NCBI GenBank assembly: GCA_015680685.1
Contig: MNCI01023384.1
Span: 226,757-273,168, forward strand
DNA: 46,412 nt
Reading direction: 5' to 3'
Origin: Gnetum montanum
Lineage: Eukaryota; Streptophyta; Gnetopsida; Gnetales; Gnetaceae
Of this stretch, positions 11,560 to 23,733 are shown piece by piece; within the stretch, counting starts at the first letter, position 1; each line of letters starts with the position of its first letter. The notes below the pieces were generated by a model. The model made no database searches. It was given only the letters and a program-made list of their open reading frames with translations, and was not told where the DNA came from. A program made the translations under genes and the position numbers.

Positions 11560-13528
11560 GCATCTAAGTTGCTTCATTTTATCTAATCTATCAACATATG
11601 CACTTGTAAGAAATTCTTGTAGTTCCATACAAGAAATAGAATTGAAGCTCTTATCTAAAGTTAACCACCATATACCATCCTACATTGTAGTCACCATGTA
11701 TAGGCACCTTTGCATACTTTTGAATTTAGTATCCAACCTACATGTTGTGATAGTTGTATTTCAAACTACCTATATTTTCTACATACAGTTGTATCTTGTA
11801 TTACTATAGTAACTCTCTTCTTCTCCAATATTTTATGTTCATTTTCCTTGGAAATCTCCAAGGATATGTTAATCATTCATCATATGACATTCATTGTACT
11901 AAGCCAAGCCCTTCTTATAATGATGGGAAACTCTCCTTTATAATTTTCCATATGGATTACAAAGAAGTCTACAGGATATGACCAATTACTAATGATGATC
12001 ATGATATCCTCCACTAATCCCAAGGAAATGATGATGGACTAGTTTATAAGCTTCTACCTAATGTTGCATTCTTGAGCGATGACCAATTTCATGCTTTATA
12101 AATATCTTGAGAAATCATATTAACTTTGGAACTTGAGTCTAGTAGAGTCTTGCATAATTAAGTTCTTGCAATATACAAATAAATCAAGGAAATTCCCAAA
12201 TTAGTTCTCTTTCGAGGAAGATTTCTTTCTTTTATTTAATTTGTAATCGCTTAGGTTAACATGACAGTTTATATATTTGAGGAACTTTGATCTAAATGTA
12301 ACCCATTATATGGTTTAAAAATAGCTAGTATGGGACCCATAACTATGAATTCCTATAAAGATTTAGGTGGACTAGCTAGCCTAAAAATTGATTGTTTTCT
12401 AGTTTTACACTAAGAACCATTTGAGTTGTTAACCACATATACGTGAACAACTTTGATGATTTTCTACTATTATGGTTATAGTAAAATTTTGCACTAAATT
12501 GATAGAGTAAGAGGAAAGGATCTAAAACATGAGTTCAAGGGTATTATGAAGGATTAGGACTATAAGCAGAAGAAGATTCAACACATGAAGTAACAGGTTT
12601 ATGGTATTTTGAAGGATAATAATGGTAAGTAGAAACATGAGAAGTAGAGCCACTATGACATACATGTTATTGGATATAGTATTTATATAGATCAAGTTAT
12701 CTAGAAGGGTATTACTTTCTTGGTGATGGCATCTCCCATGATTATGGGTTTTATCATTGTTGATACTAATCCTAAGATTTATGTGAAGTCCTAATTGGGT
12801 AATATTATTACTAGTAATAGGGTTTTCAATAGTTGTCTTCAGGATAAGAAAACATCTTGGGTGTATACCTCTTAAAAAAACTTTGGATTTAAGGCATAAA
12901 TTGTAGACTGCCAAAGGTGTCACATTATTGGGTAATAAACATTTGAATATTTATATTGGAAAATGTCATAATCATCATCATTTGATTTGGAGTCTACAAC
13001 CTTCTGTACTATATTTTTTTTCTATTTTTGCTAATAATAGTTTTTTATGAAATTATCTTCTTTCTCTTTTGCTTTTCTTTAACTTATCCCTATTCTAGTT
13101 TCTCCTTTATGATCTTCAATATTGTTTGAAAGTTTCCATCTATGTATTTCCATAATTTATCAACATTTGTTAATATATTAGTAACTAATTTTTGGATAGA
13201 CAAGGTTTCTCTTTGTACTACATCCTCTAACGGTGCTCTTTGATCTGGCTCATAAAGATTAACCTCTTTCTTATAAATAGATGAGTCCTTATCATACTTC
13301 TATTCTTTCTCTCTCTCTCTCTCTCTCTCTCTGTTTATCTTTTCTTTTTTCATTAATTAACAAGATTTTAGATTTGATGAGCCCTTGTTTTGGATTATCT
13401 TCATTAGGTATAGACCCCCAAGAGTCTTTCTTATCATATTCCAAATTTCATATATGATATGACATAATTGTTTCCTTTGAGATAAGTTATGACCTAAACA
13501 TTAGTAAAGTAGTAAATAGTAATTACCC
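11560..13528 (-). pseudogene. gag-pro: G2 protease and 3' part of gag (decayed)
   Basis: This segment is collinear with G1 3060-4830 and G3 44600-45500. It has the protease block near 12130, a His/Gln-rich linker (12700-12900, with 'KTHNHGRCHHQ' paralleling 'STHNHGKCHHQ' of G1), a Lys-rich coil near 13080, and gag core to 13528. It carries many stops. A (CT)n tract lies inside it at 13308-13332. The gag is interrupted at 13528 by the Copia element and continues at 19736; G1 and G4 read straight through this point, which confirms the insertion. Confidence 0.7.
13308..13332. repeat. (CT)n microsatellite
   Basis: About twelve perfect CT units within the G2 gag remnant. Confidence 0.9.
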
Positions 13529-13533
13529 AAGGC

Positions 13534-14701
13534 TATGGACCTTTTGATGTGTCAAAATGTTAAGTAAAATGGAAATAAAGGTTGTGTGTTATTATGTTTG
13601 TAGGATTGAGGTGAGATGATAAGGAATGAACTAGTTTAGACAAAAGAAGAGCTTAAAAGAAAAGGTCATCCACAAGGTCTCAAGAAAACATGCAAGAATT
13701 CCAAGAACTTGGACAAGGACCAAATAACTCACAAGAAAATTTGTTATCATTAAAGCATGTGTAAGTGCAAGGTGATGAACAAGGAATGAAGAATTCATCA
13801 TGCAAAGGAAGGTAAAGAAAGACATCTCCAAGAAACAAAAAATGTCCTGGTAGAATTGAAGGATGCATAGGCAAAGACGTCTCTGCAAAATAGCAAATGT
13901 CTTTCATCAAGCAAAGACATCTTTCTCTAGACAAAGATGTCTTCAGAAAATGCAAACTAACTTTTGGAAGACAACTTTCACCAAAAAAAAAGACGTCTTC
14001 CTAGAATGAAGGAAAATATAGAAAGATGTCTCAGCCATGAAGAAGATGTCTTCCATAATCATTAGTTAGCCATTGCATGAGTTCCAAGATGGATTTGAAA
14101 ATATGATGACTATAAGAAGACATCATTCTCATTGGAAAATATGTATGGCTTTGTACTATCATCATGTAATCAATTTTCAATCGTTGTAATCATTATTTCT
14201 TCTCATTGTATTATCACTTATCCATTGTAAAGTGTGTTGTACTTCAAAGTACAAGGATCAACAAACTATGTTGCATTCATCCCTTATAATTGTTGTTCTC
14301 TCTTGTTGCCCTGTGGGGTTTATGTGCTTCTTATGGGAAGGCATCTTGCTTGAGCTTGCTGGGATCCTACATAGCACCACAACACTTTGAAGTAGAGCTC
14401 AAGGTTGTAAAGGTTGTGGAAGCATGGAAATCACATTTTAAGCTTGTCAAGACCTTACAGGGTTGAGTGGTTAGTGCAGCATTACAACAATCTAGAGCAG
14501 AGCTTAGATATTTTATAGGGTGTAGTATCCTTCAAACCACATTTGAGAGCAACAAAGTTGGAAGGTGTGCTTGCGATCTACCCTCTAAGTGTGGACTACC
14601 CAAGTTGGGAAGCCATGTTAAATTTGGTATGTGTGCTTTGTCCAAACAATTTCAATTTGAAAAACTTATTCATCCCCCCTTTCTAAGTTCAATGATCCTC
14701 A
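13534..14701 (+). repeat. 5' LTR of the Copia element
   Basis: 1168 bp, starting TATGGACC and ending CCTCA. The TA...CA ends are non-canonical but shared with the 3' LTR start and consistent with the target duplication. It holds an array of AGAYRTCT palindrome relics (13818-14125). Confidence 0.85.
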
Positions 14702-14703
14702 AT

Positions 14704-14716
14704 TGGTATTGGAGCC
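14704..14716 (+). other. Primer binding site (initiator tRNA-Met type)
   Basis: TGGTATTGGAGCC, two bases inside the 5' LTR. It matches TGGTATCAGAGCC at all but two positions. Confidence 0.85.
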
Positions 14717-14756
14717 TAATACTCTTCTTTGTCATCATCAACTTCAAGAGTGAACA

Positions 14757-15700
14757 ATGGAGGGGACATCTTACACAAAGCCATTCATGTTTGATAGATT
14801 CAACTTCACCTATTAGAAAGATAGAATGCAAGGATTCTTCGAATCCATGGAGTTTGAATTGTGGGAGTCAGTCCTTGAAGGCTATGCTTTGCCTATTGAC
14901 AGCTCCACTAACATCATCAAGCCTTGCAAAAAATGGATACAAGAAGAGAAAGATAAGTTCATGTATGATTCCAAAGAATTTTTTTATATATATTGCACCT
15001 TGAATAAATATGAATTTAATAGGATAGCAAGATGTAAAATGGCCAAAGAAATTTGGCAAAATTTAGAAGCTACTTATGATGGAACCTATATTGTTAAGCA
15101 ATCTAAATTGTTAGTTTTACAAAGCGAGTACAATAAGCTCAAAATGAGAGAAGGTAAGAAAATTAAAGATTATTTTTCTAGAGCCAATGATCTTGTTGTA
15201 GCTATTAGAGAAATAGAAAAGATTTGCCCAAAAAGGATGTCATCATCAAAATTATTAGAACTCTACAATTGGAGTTCAGACGAAAGGTTACATCTATGGA
15301 GGAAATTAGAAATTTCTTAACTTTGAAATTTGAAGAGCTTCAAAGTTCTCTCATTGCTTATGAAATGAATCTCATAACTAAAGGAGAAATCTAAGAAAGA
15401 CCTATAGCTCTAAAGATTACCTCTAAGGAAAAGAAGCCCAGTGAGCATGATGAGGGCAGTGAAGATGAGATTGTCTTTTGCTTAAGAAGGCTAAAATGAT
15501 TGTTGACAAAAAGAAATTAAGGGGCATTTCAAAGATCCAATCTGCTTGAAAGAAGAGGAATATGTAAACATTTTTTGAATTCTAACCTAGATTTCTCTTC
15601 TATAGAGTGTTGGGTTTATGGAGGAAGAGGCCATATGGCCTTCGAATATCCTAGTGATAGCAAGGTATAGCCAAAGAATAAATCCAATGATGAGGAATCA
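14757..15700 (+). pseudogene. gag: SIRE-type Copia gag pseudogene
   Basis: The ATG at 14757 (MEGTSYTKPFMFDRFNFTY) lies 40 nt after the primer site. The Copia gag core follows: GFFESMEFELWESVLEGYAL, then RCKMAKEIWQNLEATYDG, then EYNKLKMREGKKIKDYF. An in-frame TAG at 14814-14816 and a frameshift near 15245 break it. In the shifted frame the sequence continues EFRRKVTSMEEIRNFL and FEELQSSLIAYEM. A zinc knuckle lies at about 15608-15648 (CWVYGGRGHMAFEYP), with the second and last cysteines lost to Tyr. The WESV and AKEIW blocks are typical of SIRE-like Gag. Confidence 0.82.
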
Positions 15701-16487
15701 AAAAGACCAACTTCTATACAAGTTGGGATGATGGTGAGAGAAGTGAAGAAGAAGCATGCAAGTCTTTCAAAGATTCACATATCATATGAATGGCACTTAC
15801 AGATGAAAATTCCTTACATATGGTTGAAGAAGGTGGTAAGTGTGACAAAAGGTATAATGAATTTAAAGAAGAAATTTTTATTTTACATTATTTGATTAGG
15901 AAGGAAAAGAACTTTGTAATTTATAAGCTAGATGCTATCCACTCTAAGTGAAAGAGGAGATCTCAGACATAAAAGCTAAGATTCAACAACTAACCTCTTT
16001 TAATAAGAACTACAGAAAAGTTCAAGAAGAGGAGACTCCTAACAAATAGCCAAAGAATTTGGAGGAAGTTACAAATGAGAATTCAATCTCAAGCATAATC
16101 AGGTTTGATAATTTTGATCATAAGGAAAATACTTTATTTGTGTGTAAAACTTGTGGTAGTAACCAAACCATTAATTCTTCTCATGATGATCGAAATAAGA
16201 TTGATGTTTGGTCTTGTTAAAAAGGCCTTGCTGAGGAAATTGTGCAAGAACTAAAAGCTAAAAATGAAGAGAAGTGGAGAAGTGAAAATAATTTAATAAG
16301 TGATCAAGGATTTTATCATAAACATGAAAAAATAGAGACATCACATATAAGATCCAATGAAAAAGAACCTAAGGATGAGGAGGTACTCATGATAGGGGAC
16401 TTGATCTCAAACTCCATTAATCTTCTCTCCTCACCAGCAAGCAAGGTAAGTCAAGGTAACTTTCCATCTCTTTGCTTCGTAGTTTAA
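15701..16487 (+). pseudogene. Post-gag coiled-coil segment of the Copia element
   Basis: Broken frames rich in Lys, Glu and Asn follow gag, including CKTCGSNQTIN near 16145 and an open stretch at 16242-16487 (KAKNEEKWRSENN...KEPKDEEVL). A similar charged helical segment lies between the two zinc knuckles in the second Copia copy (40850-41390). The function is not resolved; it probably belongs to an extended Gag. Confidence 0.5.
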
Positions 16488-18526
16488 TTATAAGGATATG
16501 ATTTAAGAAGTCCAAAATTTTTGTGTCTTATCTAGGTTAAAATCATGGTAGAATAATTGTTTAGAGAATCTCTTACATTCATATTTGAGCTGATGCAATT
16601 GGGTTTATGAAAATATGTAGTGTAGCACTTGTATTATTTCCTTTGGGTCATTATCTTGTAATATTTTTTAGTTTGGTTTTTGTCTTGTGTTTAATCTTAT
16701 TCGGATTGAACTTCTTATGATGATCTGCTTCTAAGCTCATGCCCTTTCAGATATTTTTTTCCATAAGATAAGATTTTGAATATTTTATCAATATTACTAA
16801 TTAGAGACCTTAGTCTCAATGCTTGATCTTAATGTCCAACTACAGCTATAGTTCTTTGGTGATTTACAATGTTTACAAGTTGATCTTGAAAGTCCAAGAA
16901 GAGCTACACATGGGAATGGGGAGCCTATTTCTCATTATTCATCATCAAATTGGAGGTCACCAATGCAAGAGAACTCTTTGGAAACTTTAGCCAAGAAATC
17001 ACAAAATGAGCAAATATTCATGTCATTCAAGGGGTTGTTATAGTTTTCAAAGTAAAAGAAGGATTAACTCTTTGTTAAGATGTCTTATAGACATTTTACC
17101 ATTACGATATCTCTTTATCACTATTTAAACATCTTGTTAAAATATATTTGACTATTTTTTGGAGTTTTCCCTTCTTAATGAGAATTTATTTTTCCAAATG
17201 TATCCCTTCTTTGGTATCCCTTCTTCTCTATCATTACCTTCATGATAGTTTCATAAGAGTTGAGTTTTGATGGAATCATGACATACTAGTTTACCTTATG
17301 AGTTTATTGGTTCAAAAGATAGGTCATTTGATCTTCAAAAATTGGGTTTCAATATAGGGTAGCTCATATATTGTTTTTTTAGCCCTTTAAAATTTGTGCT
17401 AAGAGAACATCTTAAAATAGAAGTTTTAATGAGATATTTGACTCTAGCTGATAAAGCCACCTACTTCCAAATGTTCTATCCTTGATCTTTTGCATTTAGG
17501 TCTATTTTCTCTTAGAAACAAAATTTTTTACTTGGTTCTATTTGTATTAGTTGTGGGATGTTTTGTCTAATCTTCCTTTTGATTGAAAAAGGATAGATCT
17601 TTTTGAAATGGAGATTTTTCATCCTTAGCATACAAATTTGATAATTAAGTTTGTGTCCTTTTCCTTGATTTCTAAACTTGCAATATTTCAGCATGATATA
17701 TATATATATATATATATATGTTAGTCCTTTTTAGATTATTTGTAGCTCCTTGTTTTTGAACTAAAAAGAGTAGAACTCAATGTATTGAGGATATCATCAG
17801 CCCACCTGTTTGACATTCAAGAATGAGCTGAAGTAAGAGGTAGTTATATTTTTATGAAAGAATGCAAATAATTGATATTATTCCCTAAAAAAATATGAGC
17901 AAGCAAATGATCATTCTTTTTATGGCAAAGTATCCATAGTAAAAGTATGCTTTGATCAAAACATCTCTTGAATAGATTACCTTGAGATATACTTTCTAGT
18001 TCAAGAATGTAAAATTTGGCATTGCTAGTTTCTAATCATGTAATACAGATATTGTTAAGAAGTAGTATTACTCTACTCTCCTTATCATAAATATTTCTAT
18101 GCCCTATTCTTTTGCTAATGTTTTCAAAAGAAGGAGAATATTAAAGAACCATGCGCTATTTACAAGTAATGAATTATTGGTTTTGAGACAGGTTACTTGA
18201 TCTTCAAGGATTATACTTCACTTTAAGATTTAAGTTTGAATATCACCTGAAAGGCTTGGATCAATTCTTGAAAAATTAGGAGTAGCTCTTCATGGAACTT
18301 AGTATTGAAAAATGTGTGCTCTTTAATTAATATTCTTGATTAGCTACCTATTTTTATCTCCTTGGGAATATCACATGATGTTGATTATGCATATTCTTTG
18401 CAATTTTTGCTCTTTTATGATGTCTCTTTAGAAATAAGCTTACATTCTTTTTCCTTTTTGATGGTATTCAAAAAGGGGAAGAATATGTATGATTCACTAA
18501 CCCATTTTCTTAAGTTTTGAACATCA
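16488..18526 (+). other. Non-coding 3' interior of the Copia element
   Basis: No protease, integrase, RT or RNase H motif was found in any frame. A (TA)n tract lies at 17698-17718. A purine tract AAAAAGGGGAAGAA near 18470 precedes the main one at 18529-18541. Confidence 0.6.
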
Positions 18527-18528
18527 CT

Positions 18529-18541
18529 AAAAAGGGGGAGA
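18529..18541 (+). other. Polypurine tract of the Copia element
   Basis: AAAAAGGGGGAGA directly precedes the 3' LTR. It would prime plus-strand synthesis. Confidence 0.85.
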
Positions 18542-18542
18542 T

Positions 18543-19730
18543 TATGGACCTTTTGGTGTGTCAAAACATTAAATAAAATGGAAACAAAGGTTGTGTATTA
18601 TTGTGTTTGTAGGACCAAGATGAGATGACAAGGAATGAACTAATTTAGACAAAAGAAGGACTCAAAAGAAAAGGTCATCCACAAGGTCTCAAGAAAACAT
18701 GCAGGAATTCCAAGAATGTGGACAAGGACCAAATAACTCACAAGCAAAGTTGTCATCATTAAAGCATGTGTGGGTGCAAGGTTATGAACAAGGAATGAAG
18801 AATTCATCCTGAAAAGGAAGGTGAAGAAAGACATCTCCAAGAAACAGCAAATGTCTTGGAAAAATTGAAGGATGTATAGGCAAAAAAATCTCTACAAAAT
18901 AGTAGATTTCTTTCATCAGGGAAAGATGTCTTTCCCTAGATAAAGAGATCTTCACAAAATGTAGAATATTTTTAGAAAGATGTCTTTCATCTCATAAATA
19001 TGTCTTCCTAGAATGAAGGCAAATATAGAAAGACATCTCAGCCATGAAGAAGATGTCTTTCATAACTATTAGCTAGTCATTGCATGAGTTCCAAGATGTA
19101 TTTGAAAACACAATGGTAATAAGAAAACATCATTCTCATTGGGAAATGTGCAAGCCTTTATACTATCATCATGTAATTAATTTTCAATCATTGTAATCAT
19201 TGTTACTCATTGTATTATCATTTGTCCATTGTAAAGTGTGTTGTACTTTAAAGTGCAAGGATTAACAAACTAAGTTACATCCATCCCTTATAATTGTTTT
19301 TCTCTCTTGTTGCCCTACAAAGTTGATGTGCTTCTTGTGAAAAGGCATCTTGCTTGAGCTTGTCGAGATCTTGTGGGATTGAGTGGTTGTGTAGTGCCAC
19401 AACACTCTAAAGTGAAGCTTAAGATTGTAAAGGTTGTCAAAGCCTAGAAACCACATTCTAACCTTGTCGAGACCTTATGGAGTTGAATGGTTGATGCTAT
19501 GTCATAACACTTTAGAGTGGAGATTAGATCTTATATAGGATGTGGTATCCTTCAAACCACATTTGAGACCAACAAAGTCCAAAGGTATGCTTGTGATCTA
19601 TCCTCTAAGTGTGAACTACCCAAGTTGGGAAACCATATTAAATTTGGTGTGTGCGCTCTATCCAAAGAATTTCAATTTGGAAAACATATTCATTCCCCTC
19701 CATCCCCCTTTCTAAGTTCAATGATCATCA
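18543..19730 (+). repeat. 3' LTR of the Copia element
   Basis: 1188 bp, TATGGACC...CATCA, collinear with 13534-14701 with small indels and many transitions. The AGAYRTCT relics recur at 18828-19060. Confidence 0.85.
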
Positions 19731-19735
19731 AAGGC

Positions 19736-20765
19736 TACACTAAGGAATTTATGATTACCCTATCTTGATCCTTGGATCTACTTCCTCAAGTTTGGAAGTT
19801 ATAGCTTCAACATTATACTATACCTCCTAATGAATTTCAGTTTCAAAGACTAGTACTAACCTTTTACTTCTTTTATAAGTATTCTTGGAAAGATTTTTAG
19901 GTTTTTTCATTCATTTTTAATATTCTTCAAGGCACAAGCTTCATGGATGACTTGCAAATGATGTTGTGGATTTGCATTATATTCTTCCTTCATCCTAGTA
20001 ATATTATTCATGTCTAGCCATTTGATTTGGTTATCCCTATAGTACCTCATAGCAATATAAAATGTCTCTCTTATATTGATCATGCTCCAGGTAATAGAAA
20101 TTATTCATCGTATTTAGCATAATCATCATGATTTCTATCATGATCATATCTCTTTTGGTGTTACCTACTATTCCTTGATTCATTTGTGTGTCTAGCTTCT
20201 TATTCCCACCTACCTTCTTCTCATTCATCTCTATGATGATCCCTTATGTTATCTTCACTAGATCTATGATCATGTTCTCTTATATCTTGGTTACATTCAC
20301 CCTCCTTAGATCTTAACAATGTTGGATCCTATTCTCCCCTTACCTTGATTCCTTGCCAAAGCTAAGCATAGCCATAGATTATTCTTAGCATCTCTACTGA
20401 GAGGTAGAGGATTTTGGAATTAAGATTGACCAAACTTATAATTAGTATCTTCCTTCTCTAATTATCTTAACAAGTGAATATTAGTTTCTTTTCTCTTAGA
20501 AGCTTCATAACATGGCTACATGAAATTTTCCTTTCTTAGTTGCATCTCAGTGGGCTAGTAGGACCTAGAAATTTCATCAACAAATTTGTAGTATAGAGTT
20601 TCTACTTCAAGTTCCACCTTCAAAAATTCTACCATGAGCATTAATGGATCCAAATAATCAGGTGGTAACAAAATGTTATCTTTAAGTTTCCTCCATCATA
20701 GTTGTTCATCTTGATGAAAAATGAAACTATAATTTGGATAGTATAGATATAAATGTTGGTAAACC
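19736..20765 (-). pseudogene. gag: G2 gag, N-terminal part
   Basis: Collinear with G1 gag 4850-6010 and G4 gag 34060-35150, including the block equivalent to G1's 'cttcaaatcatgggatgttgttcatatctaa' region near 19985-20020. It is badly decayed, with no long frame. The left edge is the Copia insertion point and the right edge the non-autonomous LTR element; the leader resumes at 37078. Confidence 0.65.
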
Positions 20766-22005
20766 ATATTAAGTATACTCCTAAGTTAAGCTATAATTAT
20801 TAGTTTCTTAACTTAATCTATCAGCAATTACAAATGGTTGTGATGGTTCAATGAAGAGTCATAACTCCTTACAATGGATAGCAAATTGCAAGTTCTCACT
20901 TTGTAATAAAATGAGGTGTAAAAAAATATGGAATAATGAATAAGTGGAGAAAAGAATAAGTATGGAGCAATAAGAAACAATGAGTAATGATGGAACAATA
21001 TGAACAATGGTGATTGAGGATAGAATTAAAAATAAGGAGGTCACTATGATTGATAAATTGTAAAGATGACACAAGAAACCAAAATATTATCAAATAATTT
21101 GAAGGAGAAAGAAATGAAGGAGGATCTAGTTTTCTAAATAGGACAAGAAGATCCAAAAGTAAGCCATTCATAATTTGATCTAGTTTCAAAAAGAGGAAGA
21201 GTAAACAATTAAGAAGGTTATGATGGATAAAGAAGATAACTATGAAGAAGAGATAGGCTATGATTGAGGTAGTAGTATATAACTGGTCAAGTTATGGAAC
21301 TCTACAAAGCTGAAGAAGGCCTAGCCTACATAAGATTAACTAGCTAGAAAAATTATTTCTAAAATTATCTAACTAATAAGAAAAGATAGGCATTGTAAGG
21401 ATGTAGTCAAAGATGAAGAAGAAGATGTTACAAAGAAGTATTTCATAAAGTATAGTGAAGTTAAGTTGGTAATGACTTATTGAAGTACAAGAGAAGTTTA
21501 TGAGGTTAGGTTTAGGAGGAATTTAACAAAGTATAGTAAAGAAAATTCACATAAAAGAGTTTATAATAAATTGAGTTACAAAAAAAAATTGTAAATATAC
21601 TATGTTATGATGAAGAAGTGAATACAAACCAAAAAATGATTCACAACCAACAAGAGAAACATCACCAAAACATACAAAGTTCTTGGCAAGGAAAAACCTA
21701 GGGATAAAGCAAGTTTGAAGATGATGCTACAAATTACCAAAATAAGAAACAAGTATCAAATTATGAAATCAAGACACCATAACTCCATTCATCATAAGTA
21801 GTCAAGTTAATAAGACTTACGATACTTATAAATGCCAAGAATTATGAAAGAGTAGTTACCATCAGGAAGAGAGCTATGATATTACATCTCCATAATATTA
21901 ATATTACTATTAATTACATAAAGTGAATCTTCCTATAGAGGATCCTAACTCACTAACATTATATTATAAACACAACGAAATATCACCATATAAAAAAATT
22001 TCACA
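20766..22005 (+). repeat. 5' LTR of the non-autonomous element
   Basis: Starts TATTAAGTATACTCC (TGTTAGAGTATACTCC in the other copy) and ends TTCACA. It contains the paralogous empty site for G4 at 21220-21224. It carries no ORF; some 'aagaagaagatg' runs are present. Confidence 0.78.
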
Positions 22006-22018
22006 TGGTATTATAGGA
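22006..22018 (+). other. Primer binding site (tRNA-Met type, degenerate)
   Basis: TGGTATTATAGGA directly after the LTR end, against the expected TGGTATCAGAGCC. Confidence 0.6.
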
Positions 22019-22883
22019 AGGTTGAAAACAAGGAAAGAGAGATAAAAATACATAAAAATAAATAAATAAAAAGATATGAATGATTCTGTATGCTTCAAAG
22101 CATCAACAAAAGAGATTACCACTTAATATGAAATTCAAGGATTTCAAAATGGATAAAAGAAAGGAGTAAGAAGAGTTGACTACAAAGCTTTAGTTAAAAA
22201 AGCTAAGTTTATAAGAAAGTTATGAAGGAATAGAAGATGAAAAGAAATTAAACAAAGATATGATGAAGATGACTTCTGATAACAATGATGGACCTATGAG
22301 AAGACATAGAAGACTAAGAAGATCTACATCAAGGAAATAAACATGAAGGATTATCTATAAATTAATTATAAAAAGACATGTATCAATGGAAATGATGCTT
22401 TAGAACCCATAAAACTGTTGTGGGAACCCTTATTATGTTAAGAGGAAGTTAAACATAATCAAAATCAAAGGAGAATACAATTAGTCAAGGATGATAATTT
22501 AAGAATAAGTACAAATTTAAGTATGCAAAAATTAGAGACTATAGCCTATAATCATGCGCATCAATCTACAAAATTTTCCTATTTGATGAGATGCATACTA
22601 AGAAAGAAGTCATAGTCATCCAAATTGTAGGAATGAGAATCTACTATGAATACTAGAGCATTAATATGGAAGGATATATCAACTAGAAGTTTCTATCTAA
22701 AAATAGTAAGTTGGTTTCACATGTAAAATTGAATTTGATAATATAATAGAAGGGGATCAAGTTTAAATTAATCATTAAGATGAGAATGGGCTATGAAGAA
22801 ATGATCTTAGAATTCCAAGTTATGAGTACTAAGGGATAAGTCTCAATCATGGTCTAATTACAAACATAATTTTAGTATACATT
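22019..22883 (+). other. Interior of the non-autonomous element, left part
   Basis: A-rich and non-coding; no recognised domain on either strand. Confidence 0.5.
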
Positions 22884-23733
22884 TGATGAGTGAAGAGGTA
22901 CCCCTACACTCAACCATACGAATATGAGTGTTTCACGCACGATCTAGTCGAACTCCGCAAATGTGATAGTTGTGGTATCTAGATAGTTACTCATTGATCG
23001 CAGTTCACTGTCTTTCCACCTAGACTAGTATTTTCTTTTTCACATATAATTTAGTTTAGAGTGAGGTTTATGATGTGTTCCTAAGCTAAGGCTACTCTTG
23101 GAGACGACGGAAAATAATCTTAGCTAAGCTAGGAGGGTAAAGGGAGAGAGAGAGCTATACTAAGAGGAGATAGGGAGAGAGAATCTAAGCTAGCCTAAGT
23201 GCGATGAGCATCTGTTCCTTAATCATCCATACACATCTTAGGCCTCGTGCATGACTACCACTAGGATTACCAAGCGCATGGCCCAAGTATGCTACTCGGA
23301 TACCAAGCAGTCACACGTAGATGCTCATGATTAAGTTGTACTCATTCCACATTTAATGACAATAACAATTAAGTAATTAAACTAAGTGAATGCTGCAATG
23401 ATAAAGTAATCTCGATCTTTATTTTTGGTCATGTGTGTATCCAAGTACGTCACACTCGAATAAAGGATGTTGTACAATTACAATCATCACACTATGGGCA
23501 TGCACTGGGAGAAAGGGTTGAGAGGAACTAAGAAATGAACTAACTTCTAAAACTAACTATTTCCAAACTAACTCCTCTCGTGCACCTACATTTGTATTTA
23601 TAGGCTCACACAGGAGTCACGATATTGTGTATCTGATATTGTTATGTGGGCTACGATATCGTGTACCCCATATCGTGGATCCGATATTGGGGGTCCAATA
23701 TCGTAGCCTGATGAATCATGATTCATCAACATT
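22879..23733 (-). mobile_element. Solo LTR of the main gypsy family, duplication ACATT
   Basis: The LTR is 22884-23728 (845 bp), TGATGAG...TTCATCA, flanked by ACATT at 22879-22883 and 23729-23733. It has a TATA box near 23594-23604 (minus strand) and AATAAA near 23420. Its U3 has an array of CGATATCG-type palindromes (23612-23707), quite different from the U3 of the other LTRs. It is inserted in the interior of the non-autonomous element. Confidence 0.9.
23612..23707. repeat. U3 CGATATCG palindrome array
   Basis: About seven copies of CGATATCG and its variants CGATATTG, TGATATTG and CATATCG, between the LTR end and the TATA box. Confidence 0.8.

Larger units (their letters stand above)
13529..19735 (+). 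mobile_element. SIRE-like Copia element without pol, duplication AAGGC
   Basis: It has two LTRs (13534-14701 and 18543-19730), a tRNA-Met-type primer site after the first and a purine tract before the second. Perfect 5-bp duplications AAGGC flank it (13529-13533 and 19731-19735). Only gag-type coding remains; protease, integrase, RT and RNase H are absent from the 3.84-kb interior. It is therefore either a non-autonomous derivative or an internal deletion. It sits in G2 gag, whose collinearity is restored when it is removed. Confidence 0.88.

Noticed and set aside
14467-15003. A 178-codon open frame on the plus strand
   Set aside because: It runs through the LTR end and primer site in a frame different from the recognisable gag, so it is a shadow.
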